From positions 1 to 64,000 of the forward strand of contig NZ_AGAF01000229.1 in NCBI RefSeq assembly GCF_000224515.1: a DNA stretch of 64,000 bases, given 5' to 3'. The position numbers and the translations under genes were made by a program. Each line of letters starts with the position of its first letter. Within the stretch, counting starts at the first letter, position 1. This document shows, in pieces, positions 16,721 to 25,903 of this stretch. The DNA is from Desulfosporosinus sp. OT. Lineage in GTDB: Bacteria > Bacillota > Desulfitobacteriia > Desulfitobacteriales > Desulfitobacteriaceae. The notes under the pieces were generated by a model, which saw only the letters and a program-made list of their open reading frames with translations, was not told where the DNA came from and did not search any database.

Positions 16721-18277
16721 CTAAACTTTTAATTGCAGTTTGCAACGAACCGTCTTAGCTAATTTTCCTGAGGAAACTAACTTTTTAGCACCTTGAATAT
16801 CAGGATACATGACACGATCCTCTTCAAGTGTGCCCACCTTTGACCGGACAAGTGTATAAGCGCTCTCGCTGCCCTTCCCGAGTTTGAGTTCTTCTTTACC
16901 TATTCGCAAATCAACAGCCTGACAGGCCGCCAATAGTTCCATGGCCAAAACATGGGCTGTATTTTCGATGATAGCTCGAGCTTTACGAGCTGCAATCGTT
17001 CCCATGCTTACATGATCTTCTTGATTAGCGGAGGATGGAATTGAATCCACACTGGCCGGATGAGCCAATGTCTTATTTTCGGAAACCAGTGAAGCAGCGG
17101 AATACTGCACAATCATAAAACCAGAATTCAGCCCCCCGTTTGGCGTTAAAAAGGCAGGTAGTCCACTTAAAAAAGGATTCACCAAGCGCTCTACTCGCCG
17201 TTCAGCAATGTTCGCCAGCTCAGCCACAGCAATCCCTAGAAAATCCATCGCTAAAGCAATCGGTTGCCCATGAAAATTCCCACCTGAAAATACCTGTTTT
17301 TCTTCTGGGAAGATCAAGGGATTATCGGTCGCAGAATTCATCTCAGTTTCTACAACTTTCTTCACGTACGCTACCGCATCTCCAGAAGGACCATGCACTT
17401 GAGCTACACAACGAAGTGAGTAAGCATCCTGGACTCTGGGGCGTCGCCCGTTTGCCATAAACGTACTCCCCTCCGTGAGAAGACGCATCTGTTTTGCCAC
17501 ATCAATCTGACCCTTATGAGGGCGCACAGCATGAATTTTAGGATCAAACGCATCAAGAATCCCTTCGAGGGCTTCAAAGGATAAGGCTGCCGTTATATTC
17601 GCGGATTCCCATAAAATTTCAGCATCCCAGACGGCTAAAGCTGCAATTGCTGTCATTACTTGGGTTCCGTTGATTAAGGCCAAACCTTCTTTCCCTTCTA
17701 AGACTACGGGCACAATCCCAGCTTGAGCTAAGGCCTCCTGCCCAGTCATCCGCTGCCCTTTGTAAAACGCTTCACCCTCACCAAGCAAAACTAAAACCAT
17801 ATGCGACAAGGGCGCTAGATCTCCGCTAGCTCCTAACGAACCTTTTTCTGGTACAACGGGAACAATCCCCGAATTAAGCAGCTCTATCAAGGTTTCCAAT
17901 GTTGAAAGCCGGATGCCTGAAAAACCTTTTGCTAAGGCGTTAGCCCTAAGAAGCAAAATTGCTCTTACAACTTCAGCTGGCAGTGGCTCCCCCACGCCTG
18001 TGGAATGACTCATAATGAGATTACGCTGCAGCTTTCGGGCATCCTCTTTAGATATAACGATATTACTAAACATTCCAAAACCAGTCGTTATCCCATAAAC
18101 CAATTGATTTTCTTCAATCAGCTGATCGACATACTCTCTGGATCTTATGACCTTCTTCTTGGCACCTGAGTGCAATTCCACTTTGGCACCACACCGCGCT
18201 ACCGCAACCACCTGCTCCAATGTGAGTGTTTCTCCGTCCAAGATAACCTTCAGATGTTCTGCTGAGACTCCACTCAT
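16721..18277 (-). CDS. hutH: Histidine ammonia-lyase (HutH)
   Basis: HutH eliminates ammonia from histidine to give urocanate. The 518-residue protein has Y61 in YGITTGFG, H91 in NLIMSHSTGVG, the MIO-forming A150-S151-G152 in GSLGASGDLAPLS, and SANQEDHVSMG, all as in true histidine ammonia-lyases. The ATG at 18277 follows GAGGAG; the in-frame frame up to 18364 is rejected. It lies about 160 bases after the methyltransferase gene on the same strand, without a clear terminator between. Ergothionases are close relatives; with ftcD and fchA beside it, ordinary histidine use is the simplest reading. Confidence 0.93.
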   Translation of the reverse strand: MSGVSAEHLKVILDGETLTLEQVVAVARCGAKVELHSGAKKKVIRSREYVDQLIEENQLVYGITTGFGMFSNIVISKEDARKLQRNLIMSHSTGVGEPLPAEVVRAILLLRANALAKGFSGIRLSTLETLIELLNSGIVPVVPEKGSLGASGDLAPLSHMVLVLLGEGEAFYKGQRMTGQEALAQAGIVPVVLEGKEGLALINGTQVMTAIAALAVWDAEILWESANITAALSFEALEGILDAFDPKIHAVRPHKGQIDVAKQMRLLTEGSTFMANGRRPRVQDAYSLRCVAQVHGPSGDAVAYVKKVVETEMNSATDNPLIFPEEKQVFSGGNFHGQPIALAMDFLGIAVAELANIAERRVERLVNPFLSGLPAFLTPNGGLNSGFMIVQYSAASLVSENKTLAHPASVDSIPSSANQEDHVSMGTIAARKARAIIENTAHVLAMELLAACQAVDLRIGKEELKLGKGSESAYTLVRSKVGTLEEDRVMYPDIQGAKKLVSSGKLAKTVRCKLQLKV

Positions 18278-18437
18278 AACATGCCACTCCTCTAAGCTCA
18301 AATAACTTTCAATAACTCGCTGTGGTTGTTGATACGTAATTTTCCCTGTCCAACCTGATAACATTCATCCAAAACCCTATTTGAAAATCTTGATTAAAGA
18401 TAGGTACAGTAGCCCCTAAGGACTACTGTCAAGGTCA

Positions 18438-19238
18438 TTAGGACTGGTATAGCCCCTGGCGATGGACTGATAGATAATTTCCACAGTACGGATCGAGCCC
18501 CAGCAAAGCTTGAGAACCGTGGACAAAGCCCATCATTACTCGGTCAAGTGGATCCAAGATATAACTATCCATTCCCATCGTCATGGTCTGAACCAAAAAC
18601 AGCTGATTCAAGACCTTGCGGTTAGGTAGCCCAAAAGAAACATTACTTAACCCACAGACCTTATGCACCTTGGGATATTCTTTGCTAATTAGAGCTAGCG
18701 TTTCCAAGACCTCTACTCCAGCTCGATCTCCTGTACTTACCGGCGTAACCAAGGGGTCAAAATATATATCCTCTTCCTGAATTCCTGCTTCAGTTAAACT
18801 TTGATACAGCTTCTTTACCACCCGCATCCGTTTCTCGGCTGTCTCAGGAATTCCAGTATCATCCATACACAAGGCGACAATTTTGGCTCTGTATTTTTGG
18901 ACTAGCGGCAGTATCTGCTGATATCGTTCGACCTCAGCAGTAATGGAGTTGATTAAAGGTTGTCCGTGTTTGACCAAAGAAAGCCCTTTTTCAATAGCCA
19001 GAGGGTTAGGACTGTCAATACACAGCGGAGCTTCTACCGCTTCTTGAACTGTATTGACAAGCCACTCCATCATTTCCAATTCATTAAAAATCATGGTACC
19101 GCAGTTGACATCCAGATAATTAGCCCCAGCATCAATTTGCGCTTTAGCAAGCTGACGAATATACTCTGCATTCTGAGTCTCAACAGCTTCACGGACAGCT
19201 TTTCTACTGGTGTTGATTAATTCACCGATAATTAGCAC
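18438..19238 (-). CDS. Methylcorrinoid:tetrahydrofolate methyltransferase (MtgA/AcsE type)
   Basis: A 266-residue pterin-binding TIM-barrel protein: LIIGELINTSRKAV, GANYLDVNCGT, APLCIDSPNP, INSITAEVERYQQ, and KVCGLSNVSFGLPNR are hallmarks of methyl-THF:corrinoid methyltransferases. In betaine-demethylating Desulfitobacterium the homologous MtgA moves the methyl group from the corrinoid protein to tetrahydrofolate. The start is probably the GTG at 19238, seven bases after AGGAGG; the ATG six bases upstream lies too close to that site. It is followed by hutH. Confidence 0.92.
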   Translation of the reverse strand: MLIIGELINTSRKAVREAVETQNAEYIRQLAKAQIDAGANYLDVNCGTMIFNELEMMEWLVNTVQEAVEAPLCIDSPNPLAIEKGLSLVKHGQPLINSITAEVERYQQILPLVQKYRAKIVALCMDDTGIPETAEKRMRVVKKLYQSLTEAGIQEEDIYFDPLVTPVSTGDRAGVEVLETLALISKEYPKVHKVCGLSNVSFGLPNRKVLNQLFLVQTMTMGMDSYILDPLDRVMMGFVHGSQALLGLDPYCGNYLSVHRQGLYQS

Positions 19239-19254
19239 ATTCATTCCTCCTGCT

Positions 19255-19400
19255 GCTAATAAGTTATGTTAAAGAAACTTGGCTGGCGCCCACACACACA
19301 CACACACACACACGAAGACACTGTCTTCGCACGTTCTGATAATAAAATGAAAACTTGGCTAGCGCCAAGCCTTTAAGCGCCGGCAGTAGCCAAAGTTGTA
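19255..19400. repeat. Intergenic repeat mosaic with CA tract
   Basis: Between the methyltransferase and corrinoid protein genes lie AACTTGGCTGGCGCC, an eleven-unit CA tract, the perfect dyad CGAAGACACTGTCTTCG and a second copy AACTTGGCTAGCGCCAAG. The same elements recur at 44290-44605. Their recurrence in non-coding gaps suggests a repeat family of the REP/hairpin kind. Confidence 0.75.
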
Positions 19401-19457
19401 CTTATTCTTGCAGACTTTTATCGAAAAAACTAGTGTTAAAAACTATCCTATTATTTT

Positions 19458-20090
19458 TTACGCAATTAACCGACGGCATAATTCTGTCGCTGTGGCAGCA
19501 TCGGGAGCATACCCATCGGCTCCAATTTGATCGGCAAACCCCTGAGTTATCGGAGCCCCTCCAATAATAATCTTAACCGTATCGCGCAAACCCTCTTTTT
19601 TCAGGGCCTCAACCGTATCTTTCATCGACAACATCGTCGTCGTCAAAAGTGCGGACATACCAATAACTTGTGGCTTGTGTTCCTTCACACCTTTTACAAA
19701 CGTTGCGGGGTCTATATCCACACCTAAGTCAATAATCTCAAACCCGGCACTTTCCATCATCATGACGACAAGTTTCTTGCCAATATCATGCAGATCACCC
19801 TTAACGGTTCCGATCAACACTTTGCCAGCAGAAGGCATATCTTTGTCGGCAATCAGTGGTTTTACTAGTTCTATCCCCGTGCTCATGGCCCTTGCAGACA
19901 TCATGACCTCTGGAACATACATGTCCCCGGCTTTAAAACGAACTCCAACAACATTCATACCAGCCATTAATCCTTGATTAATAATTTCTAGAGGATCGAC
20001 ACCATTATCAATCATTTTTTGGGTTAAAGTTTTAGCTCCTCCAAAATCACCACTGATCACTATTTGGGCTAAACTGTCAAAATCACTCAT
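19458..20090 (-). CDS. Corrinoid (B12-binding) protein of a methyltransferase system
   Basis: The 210-residue protein has a four-helix cap (about residues 1-85) and a B12-binding Rossmann domain with the cobalt-ligand motif DLHDIGK (H101) and the later GMSALLTTTM and IIGGAPITQGFA segments. It carries the methyl group on cobalt between an MttB-family enzyme and the folate methyltransferase, as MtgC/MttC do. AAGGGGG precedes the ATG. A single corrinoid protein serves two adjacent methyltransferase paralogues. No corrinoid reductive activase (RamA-like) is in the window. Confidence 0.94.
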   Translation of the reverse strand: MSDFDSLAQIVISGDFGGAKTLTQKMIDNGVDPLEIINQGLMAGMNVVGVRFKAGDMYVPEVMMSARAMSTGIELVKPLIADKDMPSAGKVLIGTVKGDLHDIGKKLVVMMMESAGFEIIDLGVDIDPATFVKGVKEHKPQVIGMSALLTTTMLSMKDTVEALKKEGLRDTVKIIIGGAPITQGFADQIGADGYAPDAATATELCRRLIA

Positions 20091-20187
20091 TTACTAGTCC
20101 CCCTTAAATTATTAAATAAGGCCTATCTAAGGCAACTTCTTGTTCCAATGCAGATACTTCTTTAGTTGAGCGCGGAATGTCTAACTC

Positions 20188-20215
20188 TGATTTCCGGCTT
20201 CTGACTTCTGACCTT
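20188..20215. repeat. GTCAGA-type short repeats
   Basis: Read on the minus strand, GGTCAGAAGTCAGAAGCC and ATCAGAGTTAGAC recall the units at 34817-34850. They lie just after the stop of MttB paralogue 2. Confidence 0.5.
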
Positions 20216-20217
20216 TG

Positions 20218-21672
20218 TTAGATTGCTCCAAACTTTGCACGAGCTTCTCTGAGAACTGTATCAATTCTTTCCTTTACCTCTTCGGTTACAGGTTCGGGTC
20301 GGTGCGTTTCCAGAATATCCTTAATTCTATCTCTGGCTCGATCAACCATCGTTTTGCTCCCATTCTCTGACCAATTCTCGAAGCTGTTTAAATCCGAGAG
20401 TTCTGGCCGCCAATTCGCACGAAAATGTTTGGCCGTATGCTCATCCCCCAGGAAATTGCCTCCCGGTCCGACCCGCATGATCGACTCAACCCCTAGGGAT
20501 TCTTTATCAGTATCAATGCCTTTGAGCAATCGTCTGGTCCGCCCGATAACCTCATTAGAGATAACGAGTAGCTCCAACGATCCCGTTAAACCAAATTCCA
20601 TATAAAATACATCATGCATAATATTACAACCCTGAAGTGCACCCATGACTGTGAACATTGTTGACTCAACAATCGCTTGTTCATCACAAACTTTAGCATT
20701 GCAACACCCGGCATATCCCCAAGATGGCAGATTGTAGTAGTGGGCCAGATCAACAACCCCTCCTTGGAAAAGTACCGCTTCGGGAGTTCCATATACCGCT
20801 TGCATGGTCCTCATATCTAAAGGAGAATTGCCATAACCGTAAACAAACGGCGCCCCTGGAGATTTCAATTGGTGGATAACTAAGCCACTCAAGGCTTCGG
20901 CATTGGCCTGAACTAACGCCCCGGCAACCGTTGTAGGAACCGAGGCTCCTGCAACCCCACCGCAAGCAAAATTTGTTGGAACCCAATTTTCTGCAGCAAG
21001 CAATAGTTTATCAACAGACTCCTTAGGGTGCTGGAGTGGTGAGGTCGGTTCTGTGTAGACCATGAATAATGGTTTCTGGCGCAAGCGTTCCTTCCCACCA
21101 ACGGCACCTGCTGCCATCTCGATGATATCTTTTAAGGTATCCCCATCTTCAGCTATGACCACCTGAGGTTTCACGGTATTCTGCACCATGATGGCATATT
21201 GTTCGCGATTAATCATGTGGGGATCAACATCTGACAAAAGGCCCATCGACATCACAAAGTCGATATTTGGCAGACTGTCACAGATTTTTATGGCGTTAGC
21301 CACATCCTCTTGGCACCAACTGCGCCTTTCTTGACTAAACGGATCTAGATAATTCATCGTATCTGATCCTGTGCCAAAGTAAACATTAGCTCCTTCTAAA
21401 TGGAGCGCCGCTTCCCCATTTCGGTTGTATAGGGTAACGCGCGAAGGTGCGGATTGCAGGGCTTTCTTTACCAGGCTGCTCGGGAAATAAACCCGATTAC
21501 CGTTTTCCACTAATGCCCCCGCCTGCCGAAGAAGTTCAACCGCCTCTTCATGGTAAATCATCATTCCTGTTTCTTCGAGAATTTGACAACTGGCCAGATG
21601 AATTTCCTCAGCCTGTTTTTCTGTAAGCGTTCGGAAAAACAACCCATTCCCATGTGAACTTCCTACTCCCAT
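20218..21672 (-). CDS. MttB-family (non-pyrrolysine) methyltransferase, paralogue 2
   Basis: The 484-residue protein belongs to the trimethylamine methyltransferase MttB superfamily (YFGTGSDTMNYLDPF, VYTEPTSPLQHPKESV, ANAEALSGLVIHQLKSPGAP, RVGPGGNFLGDEHTAKHFR). There is no in-frame amber codon, so it is a non-pyrrolysine member like glycine-betaine methyltransferase MtgB, which moves one methyl from a quaternary amine to a corrinoid protein. It is clearly diverged from paralogue 1, so a different substrate is plausible. GGGGGTACCGAGT precedes the ATG. It lies between the other paralogue (45 bases upstream) and the corrinoid protein. Confidence 0.92.
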   Translation of the reverse strand: MGVGSSHGNGLFFRTLTEKQAEEIHLASCQILEETGMMIYHEEAVELLRQAGALVENGNRVYFPSSLVKKALQSAPSRVTLYNRNGEAALHLEGANVYFGTGSDTMNYLDPFSQERRSWCQEDVANAIKICDSLPNIDFVMSMGLLSDVDPHMINREQYAIMVQNTVKPQVVIAEDGDTLKDIIEMAAGAVGGKERLRQKPLFMVYTEPTSPLQHPKESVDKLLLAAENWVPTNFACGGVAGASVPTTVAGALVQANAEALSGLVIHQLKSPGAPFVYGYGNSPLDMRTMQAVYGTPEAVLFQGGVVDLAHYYNLPSWGYAGCCNAKVCDEQAIVESTMFTVMGALQGCNIMHDVFYMEFGLTGSLELLVISNEVIGRTRRLLKGIDTDKESLGVESIMRVGPGGNFLGDEHTAKHFRANWRPELSDLNSFENWSENGSKTMVDRARDRIKDILETHRPEPVTEEVKERIDTVLREARAKFGAI

Positions 21673-21717
21673 ACTCGGTACCCCCTTTATTCTGCCAACG
21701 GCCTTAATTCATTGGGA

Positions 21718-23175
21718 TTATTGTTTTTGCTTCTCTGTTTCTGCAATAATTTGACTCATTCCAGTGCGAACCGTTTCATCTAACAATTCGGAGGTATGAG
21801 TAGCAACAATCTCTTTGGCTAATTCAGCAGCTTTGTCTTCAACCGTTTTAGACCCCTGCTCTTCCCAAGTATCCCAAAATGAGCGATTGAACTGCTTAGG
21901 GGTCCAAATTTCGGAGCGGAAGTGTTCAAAAGTGTGGGTATGGGCAACATAATTTCCACCCGGCCCAACCTCATCAATCACATCCACGGCGAGTGTCTCC
22001 TCATCAATGCGTGTTCCTCGACCCATATAACGTGCAGCATCCATGAAATCATTACACATAGTAAGGAATGTTAAAGAACCAGTTTTACCACCCTCCAGAT
22101 ATCCAACATCATGGACTAAATTAGCCCCCATTAACTGGGCCATCAAAATCCCAGTTCCTGCTTCCATTCCGGCCTGGGCATCAGGTACCGGTGAATTAAC
22201 ACAACCCGCTTCTGTAAAGTTTGGAATTCCATAAAACTGGGATAATTGAGTCATAATCGCGTAGTTCATCATGGTTTCCGGAGATCCATACAACGTTGCC
22301 GTACTCCTCATATCCATAGGAGTCGCCCCGCCTCCGATAATGATCGGGGCTCCTTTTTGCTTTAATTGAGCCATGACTACTCCCGCCAGAGCTTCCGCGT
22401 TCATTAAAACGATGGTTCCGGCTTTTGTGACCGGTGTTGTAGCCCCAGACAAAATCCCCGGCGTATAAACTACAGGCACTCCATATTCAAAACAAGCAAA
22501 CATCTTGGCAACACCATCGTTGGTGTGTACTAATGGAGAGATTGGCTCAGAGTAGAGAACCAGAAACGGATTTTTTCTAAGTTCTTCTCTGCCTCCCGCT
22601 ACTAAAACTGCCATCTCTAACTGAGCACGCATGTTTATTTCATCATGGGCTGTAACGATCATCGGTTTAATAGTATTAGAAACCATCGCTTCCAGTTGAT
22701 GTAGGTCGCTCACCAGAGCGTTCTGATCTGAAGCGATAGCATAACTCATAACAAAATCATAGTTAGGTAAATAATCCATGACCCGACAAGCTAATTCAAC
22801 ATCCTTCTTTGTAGAGCGCCGTCGCTCACCGGTTTCCAGATCTACGGTAAAGGGAAGATCCGAACCAGTCCCGAAATACGTCCTATTTTTCTCCAATGGC
22901 ATAACTCGTTGGCCTTTACGATTGGCAACCACGATTTTTCTCGGTGCCAAGCGAATGCATTCTTCTACCAACCAGCTTGGAATCCGAACACGATGCTCAT
23001 TAACGATACATCCAGCATCTTTTAGTAACCGCAACGCTTCCGGATGATCTACTTTAACCCCAGTACGTTCCAGAACCTCTAAGGTCGCGAGATGGATCTC
23101 CTCGATCTGACTCTCACTAACCCAACGAAGCATTGGCGTGGCTTGCTCTATACTATTGGAGCGAATCTTTTTCAT
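21718..23175 (-). CDS. MttB-family (non-pyrrolysine) methyltransferase, paralogue 1
   Basis: First gene of the methyltransferase group. The 485-residue protein shows the MttB superfamily blocks YFGTGSDLPFTVDLETG, VLYSEPISPLVHTNDGVAK, MNAEALAGVVMAQLKQKGAP, GSPETMMNYAIMTQLSQFY and DEVGPGGNYVAHTHTFEHFR, and no in-frame stop at the pyrrolysine position. It should transfer a methyl group from a betaine-like compound to the corrinoid protein. The ATG at 23175 follows GAGGAGG; a longer in-frame start at 23259 would lie upstream of the expected transcription start. A sigma-54 promoter lies at 23256-23270. Substrate unknown. Confidence 0.92.
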   Translation of the reverse strand: MKKIRSNSIEQATPMLRWVSESQIEEIHLATLEVLERTGVKVDHPEALRLLKDAGCIVNEHRVRIPSWLVEECIRLAPRKIVVANRKGQRVMPLEKNRTYFGTGSDLPFTVDLETGERRRSTKKDVELACRVMDYLPNYDFVMSYAIASDQNALVSDLHQLEAMVSNTIKPMIVTAHDEINMRAQLEMAVLVAGGREELRKNPFLVLYSEPISPLVHTNDGVAKMFACFEYGVPVVYTPGILSGATTPVTKAGTIVLMNAEALAGVVMAQLKQKGAPIIIGGGATPMDMRSTATLYGSPETMMNYAIMTQLSQFYGIPNFTEAGCVNSPVPDAQAGMEAGTGILMAQLMGANLVHDVGYLEGGKTGSLTFLTMCNDFMDAARYMGRGTRIDEETLAVDVIDEVGPGGNYVAHTHTFEHFRSEIWTPKQFNRSFWDTWEEQGSKTVEDKAAELAKEIVATHTSELLDETVRTGMSQIIAETEKQKQ

Positions 23176-23255
23176 GAGATGTATCCTCCTCTTGTCTTTT
23201 AGCTTCATGTCTTGCATAATTCCAACAACGTTCTCATTAATCTTTAAACTATATT

Positions 23256-23270
23256 GCAATTTCTATGCCA
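23256..23270 (-). promoter_or_regulatory. Sigma-54 (-24/-12) promoter of the mttB group
   Basis: On the minus strand TGGCATAGAAATTGC has GG and GC separated by exactly ten bases and matches the consensus TGGCAY-RNNNN-TTGC at every fixed position; a further A follows. Transcription would begin near 23244, giving a 5' leader of about 70 bases before the ATG at 23175. A sigma-54 activator is encoded at 30877-32280. Confidence 0.85.
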
Positions 23271-23385
23271 CATAATAATTGAGTTTGTATTTATATTTAA
23301 ACTTTCATTTTCCGCAGTTATTATAGCTTTTTCAGCCTATTCCTTAACTGATCTCATCTCTTCAATTTAATGAATCGAGACTTTT

Positions 23386-23405
23386 GCGCATATAATTTTT
23401 GCACA
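23386..23405. promoter_or_regulatory. Candidate activator site upstream of mttB promoter
   Basis: GCGCATATAATTTTTGCACA, read on the other strand, is TGTGCAAAAATTATATGCGC, an imperfect dyad about 140-160 bases upstream of the predicted sigma-54 start. It closely resembles the dyad at 30758-30777 before the OpuC-type operon. Confidence 0.5.
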
Positions 23406-23440
23406 CCCTTTTTGTTTATGCTTAAAACGCTTGGTTTTTA

Positions 23441-23461
23441 GGTGCAAAAAAAAGATGCACC
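23441..23461. promoter_or_regulatory. Second dyad upstream of mttB promoter
   Basis: GGTGCA and TGCACC flank an A-rich core. It shares the TGCAAA half-site with the neighbouring dyad and lies about 200 bases upstream of the predicted start. It could equally be a weak terminator-like hairpin, since a run of T follows on the plus strand. Confidence 0.4.
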
Positions 23462-23737
23462 TTTTTTTATTTTGCAGCCCCTTATTACGGCTATGATAGA
23501 AATAAAATCACTAATCACATAACTTTATAAAGAAAACTCATAAAATCATCTCTATAACTCATACTATAGAAAAGAATTTTTCAAAACCATTATGTTTAGT
23601 AATGAAAAGATGCAACTGACAACTTGTAACAAAATCACAGTATGGCATATTAGGGAGGATATGTAACTATTCTTAAGAAATTTCTCATTCATTTAGCGAA
23701 ACAGGAGTACATGCTTAATTAGAACTTACATAGCGCT

Positions 23738-23767
23738 TTGACATTAAAGAATAATTAATGGTACAAT
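23738..23767 (+). promoter_or_regulatory. Sigma-A promoter of the ProVWX-type operon
   Basis: TTGACA and TACAAT are separated by 18 bases, about 75 bases before the ATPase start codon. No sigma-54 element was found in this direction. Confidence 0.65.
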
Positions 23768-23841
23768 AAGCCAAACAACTTGGCCCATGACACTAAGTTG
23801 TTATTTGGAATTCCCCTGAACTCTTTGAGAGGAGGTAAATC

Positions 23842-25068
23842 GTGGGGATAAAAATAGAAGTCAAAAATTTAATCAAGGTCTTTAGTTCCCAGCCACAAAA
23901 AGCATTACACTTATTAGATAAAGGTTTGAGCAAAGAACATATTCTTGCCGAAACTGGTCTAAACATCGGTGTAAATAATGTAAGCTTTACTGTGAATGAG
24001 GGTGAAGTTTTCGTCGTTATGGGGCTTTCTGGAAGCGGCAAATCCACCATTCTTCGTTGTCTCAACCGCTTAATCGAACCAAGCTCAGGTTCAGTCATCA
24101 TTGACGGCGTAGATATTACTAAACTAAAGTCTCAAGAGCTCAGACAAGTTCGACAAAAGAAACTAGCAATGGTATTCCAACAATTTGCGCTTTTACCTCA
24201 CCGAACCGTATTGCAAAATACGGTTTATGGTTTGGAAGTCCACGGGGTAAGCAAAGAGGAGCGTGAAAAACGAGCCTTGGAAAGCTTGGCAATGGTTGGG
24301 CTAGCCGGGTGGGAAAATTCCTATCCGGATGAATTAAGTGGTGGAATGAAACAGCGGGTTGGCTTAGCTCGTGCCTTGACCAATAATCCGGATATCCTGC
24401 TCATGGATGAAGCGTTTAGCGCCTTAGATCCTCTCATTCGAGAAGAAATGCAGGACGAATTACTAAATCTTCAGCAGAAGATGAATAAAACCATCGTGTT
24501 TATTACTCATGACCTGAATGAAGCCTTGAAAATAGGTGATCGAATCGCTTTCATTAGAGATGGTTCACTCGTTCAAATAGGTACGCCAGAAGAGATCATT
24601 GGGAAACCAGCCGATGACTATGTCGCAAAGTTTGCCCGCGGTGTTGATCGCAGCAAAATCTTAACCCTGAAAGATGTAATGAAACGACCCCAGCCTATAG
24701 TGCAGCTTCGTGATGGTCCACATGTTGCGCTACGAATTATGAAAGAACACGGTATTTCCAGTGTATTCGTCGTAGATCGCGCCAAACATTTACAAGGGCT
24801 TATCACTGCAGATCTGGCGCTGGAAGCGGTTCAGGCCGGTACCGTGAGTCTGCATGATGTGAAACTGCTAGAGGTTCCGACTCACAATGAAACTGTCCTC
24901 GTTCAAGATATTTTTCCGGTTATTGCAGAAAGCAAGGTCCCCTTAGCGGTGATCGATGAAGAACAGCGTCTTATTGGAATCATCGTCCGGGGTTCTGTGC
25001 TTGCTGGGCTAGCCGACACAGGAGGTGACCCAAAAGATGTATCGTCTACCACTGGGACAATGGGTTAA
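23842..25068 (+). CDS. Glycine betaine/proline ABC transporter ATPase (ProV/OpuAA type)
   Basis: The 408-residue protein begins with the N-terminal extension typical of ProV, followed by Walker A GLSGSGKST, Q-loop VFQQFALLPHRTV, signature LSGGMKQRVGLARA, Walker B ILLMDEAFSALDP, and a pair of C-terminal CBS domains that in this family sense ionic strength. It drives uptake of betaine-like compatible solutes. It starts at GTG after GAGGAGG. Its end overlaps the permease gene. It is divergent from the methyltransferase genes, which suggests it can supply their substrate. Confidence 0.94.
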   Translation: MGIKIEVKNLIKVFSSQPQKALHLLDKGLSKEHILAETGLNIGVNNVSFTVNEGEVFVVMGLSGSGKSTILRCLNRLIEPSSGSVIIDGVDITKLKSQELRQVRQKKLAMVFQQFALLPHRTVLQNTVYGLEVHGVSKEEREKRALESLAMVGLAGWENSYPDELSGGMKQRVGLARALTNNPDILLMDEAFSALDPLIREEMQDELLNLQQKMNKTIVFITHDLNEALKIGDRIAFIRDGSLVQIGTPEEIIGKPADDYVAKFARGVDRSKILTLKDVMKRPQPIVQLRDGPHVALRIMKEHGISSVFVVDRAKHLQGLITADLALEAVQAGTVSLHDVKLLEVPTHNETVLVQDIFPVIAESKVPLAVIDEEQRLIGIIVRGSVLAGLADTGGDPKDVSSTTGTMG

Positions 25069-25879
25069 CCAAGGTGTAGAGTGGACTTTGAATAATTTTG
25101 GCAATGCGTTTGATACCTTCACCAAATCTGTAACTAACATTACAGATTCATTACGGCAGGGTTTAGGATTAGTTCCTTGGTTTTTGATCATTATTATTTT
25201 CGCTCTGTTGGCTTGGCGTGCTAAAGGGTGGCGTCTGGCTTTAGGGACTTCAGTAGGGTTATTTATTATCTATAACCTAGAATTATGGTCTCCCTTTCTG
25301 GACACACTCATTCTCGTGTTGATTGCTTCCCTCGTTTCTCTGATTATAGGGATTCCCTTAGGAATACTCGCAGCACGGAGTGATCGCTTTCATAAGATCC
25401 TCTCCCCCGTATTAGATTTCATGCAGACAATGCCCTCGTTCGTCTATCTCATTCCGGCATTGATGTTTTTTAATCTAGGTACCGTATCTGCTGTTTTCGC
25501 TACCGTAATCTTTTCAATGCCACCTGTTATTCGTTTAACAGATCTTGGGATTCGTCAAGTCCCTGCGGATCTAGTAGAAGTCGGAGAAGCCTTTGGGTCA
25601 AGCTCCAGTCAGATGCTCTGGAAAATCCAACTTCCCTTAGCACTGCCTACAATTATGGCAGGCATCAACCAGACCATGATGCTCTCCCTTTCCATGGTCG
25701 TCATTTCAGCAATGATTGGAGCTCAAGGACTAGGTGCCGGAGTTCTTGCTGGAATTTCTCAAATGGACATTGGTAAAGGCTTTGAGTACGGTTTAGCTGT
25801 CGTTATACTTGCTATGATCCTTGACCGTCTGAGTCAAGGGGTGGTTCGTAATTCTAGGGCAGCTATTAAAAAATCATAA
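25037..25879 (+). CDS. Glycine betaine/proline ABC transporter permease (ProW/OpuAB type)
   Basis: The 280-residue membrane protein has about six spans and the EAA-type coupling loop VEVGEAFGSSSSQMLWKIQL characteristic of this permease class. The ATG at 25037 lies at good spacing after GGAGG; an in-frame GTG at 25025 falls inside that site and is rejected. The gene overlaps the end of the ATPase gene and is followed 24 bases later by the binding protein, forming a complete importer. Confidence 0.93.
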   Translation: MYRLPLGQWVNQGVEWTLNNFGNAFDTFTKSVTNITDSLRQGLGLVPWFLIIIIFALLAWRAKGWRLALGTSVGLFIIYNLELWSPFLDTLILVLIASLVSLIIGIPLGILAARSDRFHKILSPVLDFMQTMPSFVYLIPALMFFNLGTVSAVFATVIFSMPPVIRLTDLGIRQVPADLVEVGEAFGSSSSQMLWKIQLPLALPTIMAGINQTMMLSLSMVVISAMIGAQGLGAGVLAGISQMDIGKGFEYGLAVVILAMILDRLSQGVVRNSRAAIKKS

Positions 25880-25903
25880 CAATAGAAAGAGGAGGATGAT
25901 CGA

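Noticed and set aside
16721..18277. Ergothionase in place of histidine ammonia-lyase
   Set aside because: The sequence keeps the usual HAL motifs, and ftcD/fchA point to formiminoglutamate; also the MttB proteins are not of the trimethylamine-using type. Not fully excluded without alignment.
20218..23175. Pyrrolysine-containing MttB
   Set aside because: Both frames run without an in-frame amber codon, so they are non-pyrrolysine members.
23420..23450. Plus-strand -24/-12-like TTGGTTTTTAGGTGCA
   Set aside because: GG and GC are nine, not ten, bases apart and the -24 box is poor.
23700..23842. Sigma-54 promoter for the ProVWX-type operon
   Set aside because: Only a sigma-A promoter fits; TTGGCCCATGACAC lacks the -12 GC at the right spacing.
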